Source: Strigamia acuminata (taxonomy: Eukaryota > Arthropoda > Chilopoda > Geophilomorpha > Linotaeniidae). Taken from it: DNA of 64,000 nt. Where the stretch lies: assembly GCA_949358305.1 (NCBI GenBank), contig OX442315.1, forward strand, positions 32,514,427 through 32,578,426, given 5' to 3'. This document shows, piece after piece, positions 1-9,323 of the stretch. A program made the translations under genes and the position numbers. The notes under the pieces are model-generated. The model saw only the letters and a list, made by a program, of their open reading frames with translations. It did no database searches and was not told the origin of the DNA. How positions within the stretch are numbered: position 1 is the first letter of the stretch; every line of letters begins with the position of its first letter.

Positions 1-542
1 AATACGTGTTTATGTCTGGCGCTACCACTCCGGGTCATACATCGCATATAAATCGCTCAAAACGGCCATTTCGCAACACGAGTCGTGTCAATATTCTAAT
101 GAATCACTAATACTATTGATCAGTGACACACACACTCGTCACGTTTGTTTGTTTGTTTAATTTAACGATTGTTTTTGTCCGCTTTGTCTGCGATTTAGTC
201 TACCGCGTTTAATTTACGATATTTCAAAGCAGTGTCGATGAATCAAAATGGAAAGTTGCTTCGTTTTGCTACGCATTTTCGGGCGCCATCTTTGATTTTT
301 GTACATTAAATTTTTATGGCGCGCCGTGAATGATTTAAAACGACTCAACTATCCAAGTTTGTCAATCACGGCCTCTGCTAATCTACAACTAATTAAGTCG
401 CTTTACTAAAGCTTCGTTAGTTTATACACACAAAAGGGTTTGAATTTTAGTTGGTGCGACTGAATTTTGGACCCTTGAACTCGAAGAAATGAAAGAAACG
501 TTGATTCATGTTGGATTTTTTTTTTTCCGTTTATTTTTGCAG
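1..542 (+). other. Intron of the NR5 receptor gene
   Basis: AT-rich sequence with no open frame that continues the receptor domain. It ends in a good acceptor (T-rich tract, then TTTTTGCAG). The upstream donor is outside the window. A GGGCGCCATCTTTG motif near 280-293 resembles a YY1/Pho site but nothing else supports a regulatory role. Confidence 0.6.
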
Positions 543-689
543 GATAAATTCAGCAAAATGCTTCGCCTGCTACCTGAAGTGCACATGTTGAGTTTACGCG
601 GGGAAGAGTACCTTTATTACAAACACCTGAGTGGAAACGCACCTGTGCAGACACTTCTTATGGAAATGCTTCATGCAAAAAAGAAATAA
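543..689 (+). CDS. Hr39: NR5-family nuclear receptor (Hr39/FTZ-F1-like), C-terminal exon only
   Basis: This is the last coding exon of a ligand-binding domain of the FTZ-F1/Hr39 (NR5) nuclear receptor family, DNA-binding transcription factors that act in the nucleus. A pyrimidine tract and AG at 541-542 form the acceptor; translation opens in phase 0 with DKFSKMLRLLPEV and stops at 687-689, giving 48 residues. The block EEYLYYKHLSG followed by LLMEMLHAKKK is the family's end: helix 11 leading into the AF-2 activation helix, whose coactivator core is LLMEML. The stretch PEVHMLSLRG differs from the conserved RAISMQA-type sequence I remember for FTZ-F1, so I lean to Hr39. That paralogue choice is inference from memory. 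The DNA-binding domain and the rest of the receptor lie upstream of the window. Confidence 0.75.
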   Translation, partial: DKFSKMLRLLPEVHMLSLRGEEYLYYKHLSGNAPVQTLLMEMLHAKKK

Positions 690-3600
690 ACTCGAGCGAA
701 GGTGAAACGAAACGAAACGAGATGGATTTGAGCGTCGGAGACGAAGAAATAACGGATCAATCCACTGCCCTAATTTTACCTGACAACTTCCATCCAATCG
801 GCGAAGTTTGACGGTCCTCTACACCCCGCAAAACAAAAGTGGCGAGTGGGAAAAAGGAAAGGAAGAAGCGAGGAAGAAAGAAAGGCACTTTTAGATGGTT
901 ATGTCACACTAAACTCGTGGAAGAATCATTTGATTTGTTTTCTAGTTTTGTTTTCGTTGTCGTTGTTTTTCTTTTTCTTGAGGAGGTGAAAAATAAATTC
1001 CATTGGTGCAAAAAAGGAAATGGAAAAATGTTGAAAAGTGGGCCCAAACTGCCATAACATTGTGTGACTATTTTGGTATTTTTGATTATTATTTGTTTTT
1101 AACACCTGCTATTTTACACCTGGTGGTACGATGAGCGAGCCAACCCCGCCCCATGTTTAATTTCTTCCTCGCCCTTCATTTATGTACTGATAAATTATCT
1201 TTTCATCATGAATTTTTTTTGTTTTTTTCTTTGGAACAGATGTTTCAATTATGTTTCTTTAATTTGGTGATTAATTTTTAAGGAAAAAGAAATATTTTTT
1301 GTAGTACATTCCAAGTTAAGTGTTACAAAACCCTTTTTATGTACAAAAAATTACGAAGAAAATAATAAGTTTTGTAGAAAAACAAAGGTTTTAACAACAA
1401 AAAAATATGATCATGATTGAGGAAACTTAAAAAAGCTTTTTTATATATTAAAAAACAAATACTATAACGTTTTTGCCTGTATTATGATGAATTTAAAAAC
1501 ATAAAAAGTATACTGTAGGTGATGGGAATTGAATTTATCTATATTAAAACAAAATAATAATAATAAACAAAGTATCCTTTTATGAGTTTTATGATGATAT
1601 TTATTTAGTGTATAGGACCAGTTCATTTTTTTTCTTTTTTTAAATTTTAAAAATGGACAGGAATGACGAAAATGTTGGACTAATACCTCACTGATAATCA
1701 GTGCAATGGATATTTTTTTCTTTTTTTTTTGTATAGAAAAAAATACAAAGTGTTCAAATCAAAATAACTGCACAACATGTGGCAATTTTTCTCTTTCTAC
1801 GCTTTTCCTCCGAAAATTATGCTTGTTTTAGTTTCTACCTTTACTATTTTATGGTTTTCTACTAAAAGCAATTTTGTTGAATTAGTTATTGATTTTACCA
1901 CCAGGTATTCATTAGTCAGTCGCGTGTTGGGAAATTGGTTGAAACGGTTTTATCGTAGGTCGTGGAATGAGATCGGGTTAAGACAAATATAGATTAAACG
2001 TGAACCAATAAGCATCAAATTGGTCGATCTCGTTACATGTTTTCTCGTAATTCATCACTTAACGTGGATAATGAGGCTTATTACCGGCTTTCTCGGTTTA
2101 AAATGATGAAAGTGGTTGAGTTTGAGTACCTGGTGATAGATTTGATAAGCTGTTTACAATTTTTGCAGAGTGTGTTGACACTTGACATTTTTGTTTGTAT
2201 TTTTCAAGAAATTTATTTGCTGCAGAAAAGTGGCAATTTTTGTGATTTTTTTTATGTTATATTTGAGTAATGAATTGTGTTTATTTTTTTTTTAAGTTTA
2301 AAATTGGTTGTATTTTTATTTTTCAAATATTTTTTTTTATTTTAATGTTTTTGTGTCAAGGTTGAATGATGTTTTCTAAGTAGGAATTGGTATTATTACT
2401 GCCACTCATGCATTTCCTAGCTTCTATTTGTCTGTTTAGATAACTTTTTTTAACCATAAAAAAAAAGAAAAATATTGAAAAGTTTACAAATTTTCAAGTT
2501 TAAAATTTTTGCAAACATTTTCTTTTATTTGAGATAAACAAAAAAAAAAGAGCAGGTTAAATCAAACTAAATGTGTTTTGTTGACTAGGACTATTAAAGG
2601 TAAATTTTTGCCTGGTTTTGTATGGATTAGTGGAATCCATTTGTCTGCCAAGAATGTTTGGAAACAAAAGAAATTAAAAAAAAAGAACCAGTATCCATTT
2701 GTTATTCTCTGCCACTGACTCTTATGCAATATAAACAAACTAGTACAAACATAGGAAATATTATTTAGCCACCAGAAACAAAAATCTGATAAAAATTTTC
2801 TTTTTTCCTCATTTTTTTAAATTTTATTTCATACAACTAAAGGGCAATAATTGTTACTTAAAAATAAAATAAAATTATTAATAATCTAAAAAATAAAATA
2901 GAAACTAGTCAAACTTGAACTGGTTGCAATTTGAAAAAGTTAAATAAATAATTTTATATTTTTAATAAATAAATTAAACTGTTGAAAAATTTAAAATTCT
3001 CAAATTTGAGATAATTTGAGCTAAAATGGCATTTGAATCGTTTGTTGAATTTTTCCACTTTTCAATAAATGCAATAATTCCCTACGTGATTAAAATGTCG
3101 AGTGAAATTATCCGTAAGAAAAGAAATTCAACACAAAATGAGCACGTGGTGAATTATTCCAATTATTCAAAGGTGGAGTGAAATATTTTTAGTGATTTAA
3201 CATTCCATCGAGGTATGTGTCTCTGCTTAAACTTTGTAACCACTTTCTTTAACTGTTTTCTCTCTTACATTAACCGGCGGACAAATAAATGTTAACATTC
3301 CAGCGTTGATTATTTGTTTTGCTACTTGAGTCTTCCCTCAAACTTACTAAATGATAAAAAAACAAAAACTATTTTTAATTTTGTTTAATTCATCTTATTC
3401 TTAACTAACTCACTCGTTTAATTCACCTCCTAACTGAGCAGTTGGTGCCACTGAATTTTGAACTTGTAAAAATGAAAAAATATATATTAAAAAGTTTAAA
3501 AAAGAAAAAAAATACAAAAAGAAAAAAAAAAAAAAAAAAAACTTGTTCTCTACAAAGGTTGTAAAATGTTTTCAGAAGTTTTAATCACAGATGGGGATTT

Positions 3601-4908
3601 ATAAGTGTATTGTACAAGAGTTATACTTTTTCTATAGTTAATAGCACCACGTTAATATTTGTATTAGAAAAAAAAAAATGTTGCCTTCATTATTTGAAGT
3701 TGCTTGTGTCCATTGTACATAAATAAGTTCTTAGCTCTTTTTCTGTTGCTAATTATTGATATTTTGAGTCTGACGTTTAATATTTTTTTTTAAGGAAAAT
3801 GATGATAATGGCGAGTCTATGAAAGAACAAAATGTTTAACCGCACAGATTCGGTTTTTATGTAAACAATTATTACACGTAATTTGTTAATTTTTTTTTTA
3901 TATATAAATTGAGGTGACTGTTGTGTTTTGTATAGATTTAAAAATGAAAAACCGATTAGGATTTGTAGTTTTGTTTTAACATTTTAAAAACAGTGTTACT
4001 CCAGGCAGAAATAAATACACTCTCCCTCCCAAAGGGGAATTTATTTATTTCATTAACACACAAAAAAGAGGAAAATAACTATGTACCGGTATACCAGTAA
4101 ATATATACTGTAGAAAGAAACATTACTGTGAATATTTGAGAAACAAATTTTATCACGAGATTTCATAGCATTGCAAACTGATTCAAACTCCCTTTATTAG
4201 TTCTAAGTGATATAAATAAATAATAAATAAATGTTTCTGATTTTTCACATTTTAATCAACCCCGAGAGACCCGAATAATATTTATTTTAATAATTTAAGT
4301 CACAAATTTTCAGCTTTTTGACCCGAAAAAGGTCATCGCAGCTAATAAAAAGCTCGTTCATTTATCATTTGAACACTTTTAATCTTACACACAGATATCC
4401 TTGTGCCAACAAGCTTTGCTTCTATTGTATAATTTTATTTTTTAAAAAAAAAATGTAAAAATTATATAGATTTATTAGTTTGGGGTTCCCACGTGCTGAA
4501 CACCGAAATCCTCTGTAATTGTAATTATTTTATACCGGGAAAATGAAATAACAGTAGGGGTGTATTCAAAAAGTCGTGTTTTAAGTGTTTTAGGTGTTTG
4601 TATCACAAAATAAAAACAAAAACACCGAAAACACTCGAATCACCACTTTTTGGCATTCCCTCAACAACATCGCGCAAAAATTCCGTCTTGAAACTGTTAA
4701 AACTAAACTAGAACGGGATTTTTCTTTTATATTTTAAAACAAAAAATGAAAAAACTAAAAAAAAAAAATAATAATAATAAAAAACTGAATTAACCTACGT
4801 AAATAAACTGATGGGATGTTTAGGAAGACAAAACTCTTTTATTCTTACAATTAATACAAATATTTACAGTTCAAATGTCAACAATTTCAAACGAAAAACT
4901 GTAGAAAA
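690..4908. other. 3' region of the NR5 gene and intergenic gap to CDK9
   Basis: Very AT-rich sequence with poly-A and poly-T runs (for example 3509-3541) and many AATAAA-like signals. No coding exon was recognised on either strand. The part next to 690 is presumably the receptor 3' UTR. The part next to 4909 is the CDK9 3' UTR on the minus strand, where an AATAAA (TTTATT on the plus strand, about 4838-4843) precedes the end of similarity by a normal distance. The two genes therefore converge. Where one transcript ends and the other begins cannot be read here. Confidence 0.5.
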
Positions 4909-6457
4909 TTAGAAAACTCGGTCGTGATATTGACCTTCAGTCGTGGCCGATGTCGGCGGTCGTCCTGCATTCGGCGGTGCAGCCGCATGCGGTTGGGGAG
5001 CCCGCCGTCGCGGCGCCAAGAACTCAAACATTGATTGAGTATGCGTTGACAACATCCGCGCCAAATCTCCCGGCATTGGATCGGTCCAAAAGAAATCATG
5101 GTTCAATGCACTGTCGCTGTCAACTCGTTTTTTAGGATCCAGAATCAATAGTTTATCCAGCAAATCCAAAGCGAATTGATCTTTTACATAAGCCTAATCC
5201 AAAAACAAAAAAAAATCAATTTTACAATGTTTTAATCAATAAATTCCACCGATTTACCTTTAAACGTTCCTTGACTTTTCGTTTCTGGCCTTTCGGCAAC
5301 TCGAGTTTGTTGTACAATTCTAGTTTTTCAACACCGGGCCAAGCTTCGGGACTAATCGACCCGCAGAGCTGGCTAATAAGCGTCACTTGGTGCTGTTCGG
5401 TGCCGCCTTGCATTATCGGGCTTCGCGTCCACATTTCCGCCATGATACATCCTGCGCCCCACTGGTCGACGGGCGGTCCGTAATTTCTCTCGCCCAACAG
5501 CAACTCGGGAGGGCGATACCACAATGTGACAACCCGATTCGTATATCTGTTCGCTGCACCGTTTTTGTTGACACTGAACGCACGCGCCAACCCAAAATCC
5601 GCTAGTTTCAACACGCCGCTTTTAGTGATTAGGATGTTCGCGGCTTTCATGTCTCGATGCAGAATTTTATTGCTGTGAATGAAGTAGAGTCCGTTTAGTA
5701 ACTGCTGCATAACCTGGAATTGAAAGAAATGAATTAGGAAAGTTGAAAAATATTTAATTATTTGCGGCATTACTTTTTTAATCTCGCCTAGTGAGAATTT
5801 TACGTTGATATTGCTTAACAAGCCGGCCAAATCGTGCTCGCAAAAGTCGAAAACTAGATAAAATGTACTTTTCGACCGGTTGAATTGGCTCGCTGCAATT
5901 CAAAATTAATTCATCTTTCAGTTAAATGCTTAGATTGTATATTAGGTGAGAAAAATTGCCTCTTGTTCGACAAATCTCGATCAAATTGACCACATTTTCG
6001 TGTTTCAGTAGTTGTAATATTCTTATTTCTCTGAGAGCCGTGATTGGGAACTAAAAAGAGACATTGAGAACAAATTAAACGGTTTATTTTATAATATTTA
6101 AATTCGTATTCATTCTTACCCCTTCTTTTTCATTATCCATTAAAACCTTTTTAAGCGCCACCAACTTTTTGGTTTTTTTATGTTTGGCTTTAAACACTTC
6201 ACTGAAAAGTAAAATAAAACAATAAAATATTTTCAATTTTTAAATAATTTATTCGTTGTTTACCCAAAAGTTCCCTGGCCTATTTTGGCCATTTTGTCGT
6301 ATTTGGCTACTTCATCGCAGTATGGATATTCGTAATCATCAATAGGAATTGATTTATTAAAATCACTTTTTGATTCGCTACTCGAAGCTTGCTGCTGTTG
6401 CTGCTGTTGTTGTTGTTGCTGCTGCTGCTGTTGCTGTTGTTGTTGTGTTGAACTCAT
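4909..6457 (-). CDS. Cdk9: Cyclin-dependent kinase 9 (P-TEFb catalytic subunit)
   Basis: CDK9 pairs with cyclin T and phosphorylates the RNA polymerase II tail, NELF and DSIF to release paused polymerase. Six exons close in frame to 408 aa: 6457-6264, 6201-6120, 6050-5960, 5892-5774, 5713-5258, 5193-4909. Visible motifs are the Gly loop IGQGTFGEVF (59-68), catalytic Lys82 in VALKK, the diagnostic PITALREI helix, HRDMKAANIL (181-190), DFG (201-203), and the T-loop NRYTNRVVTLWYRPPE with activating Thr220. The C-terminus ends in DRVF, like the human ERVF end. Human CDK9 is 372 aa; the extra length is mainly an N-terminal run of 19 Gln (residues 5-23). Intron 3 needs a GC donor (5959-5958). The gene is head-to-head with STEEP1. 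Confidence 0.97.
5893..5959 (-). other. GC-AG intron in CDK9
   Basis: The third CDK9 intron reads AGAG|GCAATT at its donor and TTGCAG|CG at its acceptor. There is no GT near the donor that keeps the frame, while the GC donor joins ...CRT-R-A-SQF... exactly as in other CDK9 proteins. It is 67 nt long. The donor lacks the AAGT extension that GC donors usually need. Confidence 0.85.
6397..6445 (-). repeat. CAA/CAG repeat encoding a 19-Gln tract in CDK9
   Basis: Interrupted mix of CAA and CAG codons right after MSST at the CDK9 N-terminus. The tract precedes the kinase domain and is not part of the conserved family core. The mixed codons argue for a stabilised tract, not a freshly expanded pure CAG run. 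Confidence 0.9.
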
Positions 6458-6764
6458 CCTTATTGATAAGCGGCCACTTCAAAATGAATTTCAAAACTAG
6501 GGAGTGACGATTGACCTAATATTACGTGTGGTGGTGCAATTCTAGTGAAATACTATGATCAGAAACATCGTGTTTACGTTGCCGCCATCTTCTACTTCAG
6601 TGTACCCTCTAGTGGCCGTGGATTGAAAGGAGCCTTTATTTTTAGCTTTTTCAGCGATAGATGGCGATAGCAGTATTTCTAACAAGAATACCGCCATTTG
6701 TAAGGTCGTTTCTGTCAACAGTGAAAAGAAACCTTCGAAATATAACATTTAACTGTATTTTACG
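6458..6764. promoter_or_regulatory. Bidirectional promoter, CDK9 / STEEP1
   Basis: Only 307 bp separate the two divergent start codons, so both 5' UTRs and the core promoters must lie here. No TATA box is evident. GCCGCCATCT (6581-6590) and CCGCCATTTG (6691-6700), with a nearby inverted ATGGCG (6661-6666), look like YY1/Pho sites, which are common in TATA-less housekeeping promoters. Site identity is inferred from the motif only. Confidence 0.65.
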
Positions 6765-7747
6765 ATGCCGAAAGTTGTATCTAGAAGTATAGTTTGTTCC
6801 GATACGAAAGACCAAGAAGAATACAGCGAAGATAAGCCATTAAATGTTTATTATTGTTTGTGTGGGCAGATGACGCTTATTTTAGGTAAAAATTAATGAA
6901 AAGTTAATGAAGTTTATCGAATAAAACATTCTTCTTATTTCAGATTGCAATGTAGATAAGTTGCCACTAAGGAAAAGGGACGGAGCTCGTGTAATCGATG
7001 GATCTAAACACGCGCATAAAATGACGTTCGATTCTGACGAAATTGTTTATCTGAAACGTGACGACGGAATCGAAAAACAATATCGAAAAAAATGCAAAAA
7101 GTAAAATAAATTTGGAAAGGATCTTTAAATATGAGCCAAAAATAATTTTTAATTTTACTAGGTGCAGTTTACTTTTGTATTACCAACACCAACACAACAG
7201 CAACATCACATTTATCGTAAACGGCGCATTAGTACGGGCAGGTGAAGGACCACTAAAAGCAGATATTTTCAGTCAAGTTCCAGATCAACCTAAAAAGGTA
7301 TCGATTTCAAGCAGCCAGATCAATAGTGACATCAAGATTGCTATAAATGTCTTGTTTTTTTATAGATTATGGTGACAAAACACACGAAAAACATGGGAAA
7401 ATTCAGTTCGGTGACGGTGTCAACTATCGACGAAGAAGAGGAAGAAATCGAAGCTGTAATTTTTTACTTTTATTTTAAACAAAAATAAAAAAATAAAAAA
7501 AATTGACCAACATTTTTTTTTACAGAGAGAAGTAGCGGACTCCTATGCTAACAACGCTCGCATTATCGAAAAACAATTAGAGAGGAAAGGAATGAATAAA
7601 AGGAAATCAATAGATCAGGTGGAGAATGCAAAAAAAGAAGAATTAAATAAGAATTTAAATTTAATATTTAATATCTTTTGTTAGGTGTCCGTATTGGAAC
7701 ACGATGGAAAGCGAGGTCGCGTGCGTGGAACTTTAATTAATCAATAA
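6765..7747 (+). CDS. STEEP1: STEEP1 / CXorf56 homologue
   Basis: Conserved UPF0428 family protein. The human protein is described as a factor promoting STING exit from the ER and is also found with spliceosomal material. Six exons close in frame to 219 aa (human about 222): 6765-6885, 6944-7100, 7162-7297, 7366-7455, 7526-7618, 7685-7747. It opens [20 protein letters not shown], nearly identical to human. Further landmarks are YYCLCGQM, a CKKC pair after KQYRK that could bind metal, [20 protein letters not shown], and [20 protein letters not shown] followed by a basic C-terminus ending GTLINQ. The region around residues 115-140 ([17 protein letters not shown]) matches the family's central fold. 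It shares its promoter with CDK9 and converges with the small gene at 7858. Its stop lies inside an AATAAA hexamer. Confidence 0.97.
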
Positions 7748-7748
7748 A
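7743..7748 (+). terminator. Poly(A) signal overlapping the STEEP1 stop codon
   Basis: AATAAA at 7743-7748 includes the TAA stop (7745-7747). If used, the 3' UTR would be only some 15-30 nt. No other perfect AATAAA was noticed on this strand before the neighbouring gene begins. Confidence 0.5.
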
Positions 7749-7856
7749 AGCAACTGAAATGAGGTGTTTACTTCTTAATTCAAACAACTGCATTTTAAAA
7801 AATTGTAAAATTAAATTATAATATAAACTTAATAATAGGAAACACTGTGAATATAA

Positions 7857-7862
7857 TTTATT
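7857..7862 (-). terminator. Poly(A) signal overlapping the stop of the small gene
   Basis: The minus strand reads GAATAAA here, with the TAA stop (7860-7858) inside the hexamer. This mirrors the STEEP1 end 110 nt away. No other perfect AATAAA was noticed on this strand between the two genes. Confidence 0.5.
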
Positions 7863-8089
7863 CTTTGCAGTCTTCGCTGGCCTCTTTGGCTGAGTCGGTC
7901 TTTTGCGCCTCGTCCTTAAACTGTCGCACAACAGCCACACCTTGACGGCCCTTACTGAACGCCGCTCCTGCCGTTTTAGAGTGAGGTTTCTGAATGAAAT
8001 GGTTAAATTAATGTGACGCGTTACAATTTATTCAAATCCAAGCTTACGGTCTTGTTTTCATCATCTTTTTCACTAGGTTTATCGGCCAT
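7858..8089 (-). CDS. Small hydrophilic protein of unknown function (57 aa)
   Basis: I do not recognise this protein. Two coding exons, 8089-8048 and 7989-7858, join in phase 0 across a 58-nt intron (donor ACC|GTAAGC, acceptor TTCAG). The product starts MADKPSEKDDENK, has a central KTAGAAFSKGRQGVAVVRQF segment and ends KEASEDCKE. It is highly charged, with no signal peptide or membrane segment, and is probably disordered at both ends. A 5' UTR intron is also visible: donor CATAAAG|GTAAAC (exon end 8221) and acceptor TTTCAG (exon start 8122). Such splice support around a short ORF makes a real gene likely. It converges with STEEP1, with 110 nt between the stops, and its own stop lies inside an AATAAA. 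Confidence 0.7.
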
Positions 8090-8124
8090 TTTTTAATTAT
8101 TTTTATTCTTAAACAGAAAAACCT

Positions 8125-8220
8125 GAAATTTAAGTTAGAAAAAAATGATCCGACGTTTAAAATGTGTAATATATATATATATGCGGGAAAAAGAAAATTG
8201 GTGTAACGAAGCTTGTTTAC
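8125..8220 (-). other. Probable 5' UTR intron of the small gene
   Basis: Minus strand donor AAAG|GTAAAC and acceptor AATTTCAG|GTT bracket about 98 nt that contain a (TA)n run. The inferred leader exon lies upstream of 8221. Transcript data would settle it. Confidence 0.5.
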
Positions 8221-8289
8221 CTTTATGTGTCGGAGCAACTACTGCGTTGTGTGAGCTCTAAGATCTCACATTGAAATTGATCAACAAAG

Positions 8290-9323
8290 TGTGTAGTCTC
8301 TTGTTGTCACTTGCGTTTCCATGGACACTTGATTTTTCAATTCAGTGTCTGCTCTTCAGTTCGTAAAGATTGCAAGTTTGGCGTCATTAGTATTTTTTTT
8401 TATGGTTAGCATTAGCACCCATCAATTACTGGTTGATATTCACAGGATATTTATTCATTTCTCCGCCCGATTTTTTGTAGTTTGGTTTATCGATTAACAA
8501 TTTGAGATGTCAATTTTCTGTTGAGTTTTTTTATATGGATGAGAAATTGATGGTGAAGTTTTGTTGCCAACCCCAAACCGATTCGATATGTGATTAACTG
8601 TGAAGTGGATCTAGAAAATGCAGTTTTTGTTCCGTTTTATAAGCTTTTAATTTTTTAAAAATAAATAAAAATTCAACATTTACAAAGTGAAAGACGGTAC
8701 AAGAAAGCAGTGCGAAACAACAACACTGAATAAATCTCTCGGAATGACAAATCCATTTGACGCCACGCAACATTTCACAACAAACTGATAAAATATGTAT
8801 ACACGGAGTATTTTGAAAGGCAGAAATAGTATTTTTGAACACGTGACCTTACTTAGAAAATTAATAAATTGAAGAAAATAAAAACAAACAAACAAATCGG
8901 ATCAATAAACTTGAAAAGCAGAATTAGGTCAATCTTTAGTAATGACACTATTAACCATCACAAATTTAGCTACATCGATTTTCTTTTTATCTTTACACAA
9001 TTAGAATAACGGAATAACTTTGTAACGTAATTTCTTCAACTATGACTAGAAATATTTTATAAATCGTATTTGATTTTTAGCCTAGCTAAGATTTAAATCT
9101 TCTAATTTACAATTATTACATCGATTTAATTAACTTAATTACTCGCACTAACGAAAACAAAACGACTAATTAATGTGAATAAAATATTTATACAATTCTT
9201 TGCATTTGACTGTCCAGTAAAATTTCACAAAATTCAATTTTAATATCTCGTTTCAATAAATTAAATATAAATAAAATAAAAATGACTAGAGATTAGAATG
9301 TTTTATCAAGCTCAAATTATTTC
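8290..9323. other. 3' region of the BTBD8-like gene
   Basis: AT-rich sequence between the leader of the small gene and the BTBD8-like stop, both on the minus strand. Several AATAAA hexamers on the minus strand could end the BTBD8-like transcript. No coding exon was recognised. Confidence 0.5.

Noticed and set aside
4950-5605. Plus-strand open frames across the CDK9 gene
   Set aside because: They are antisense to the CDK9 exons, which match the family throughout and splice in frame.
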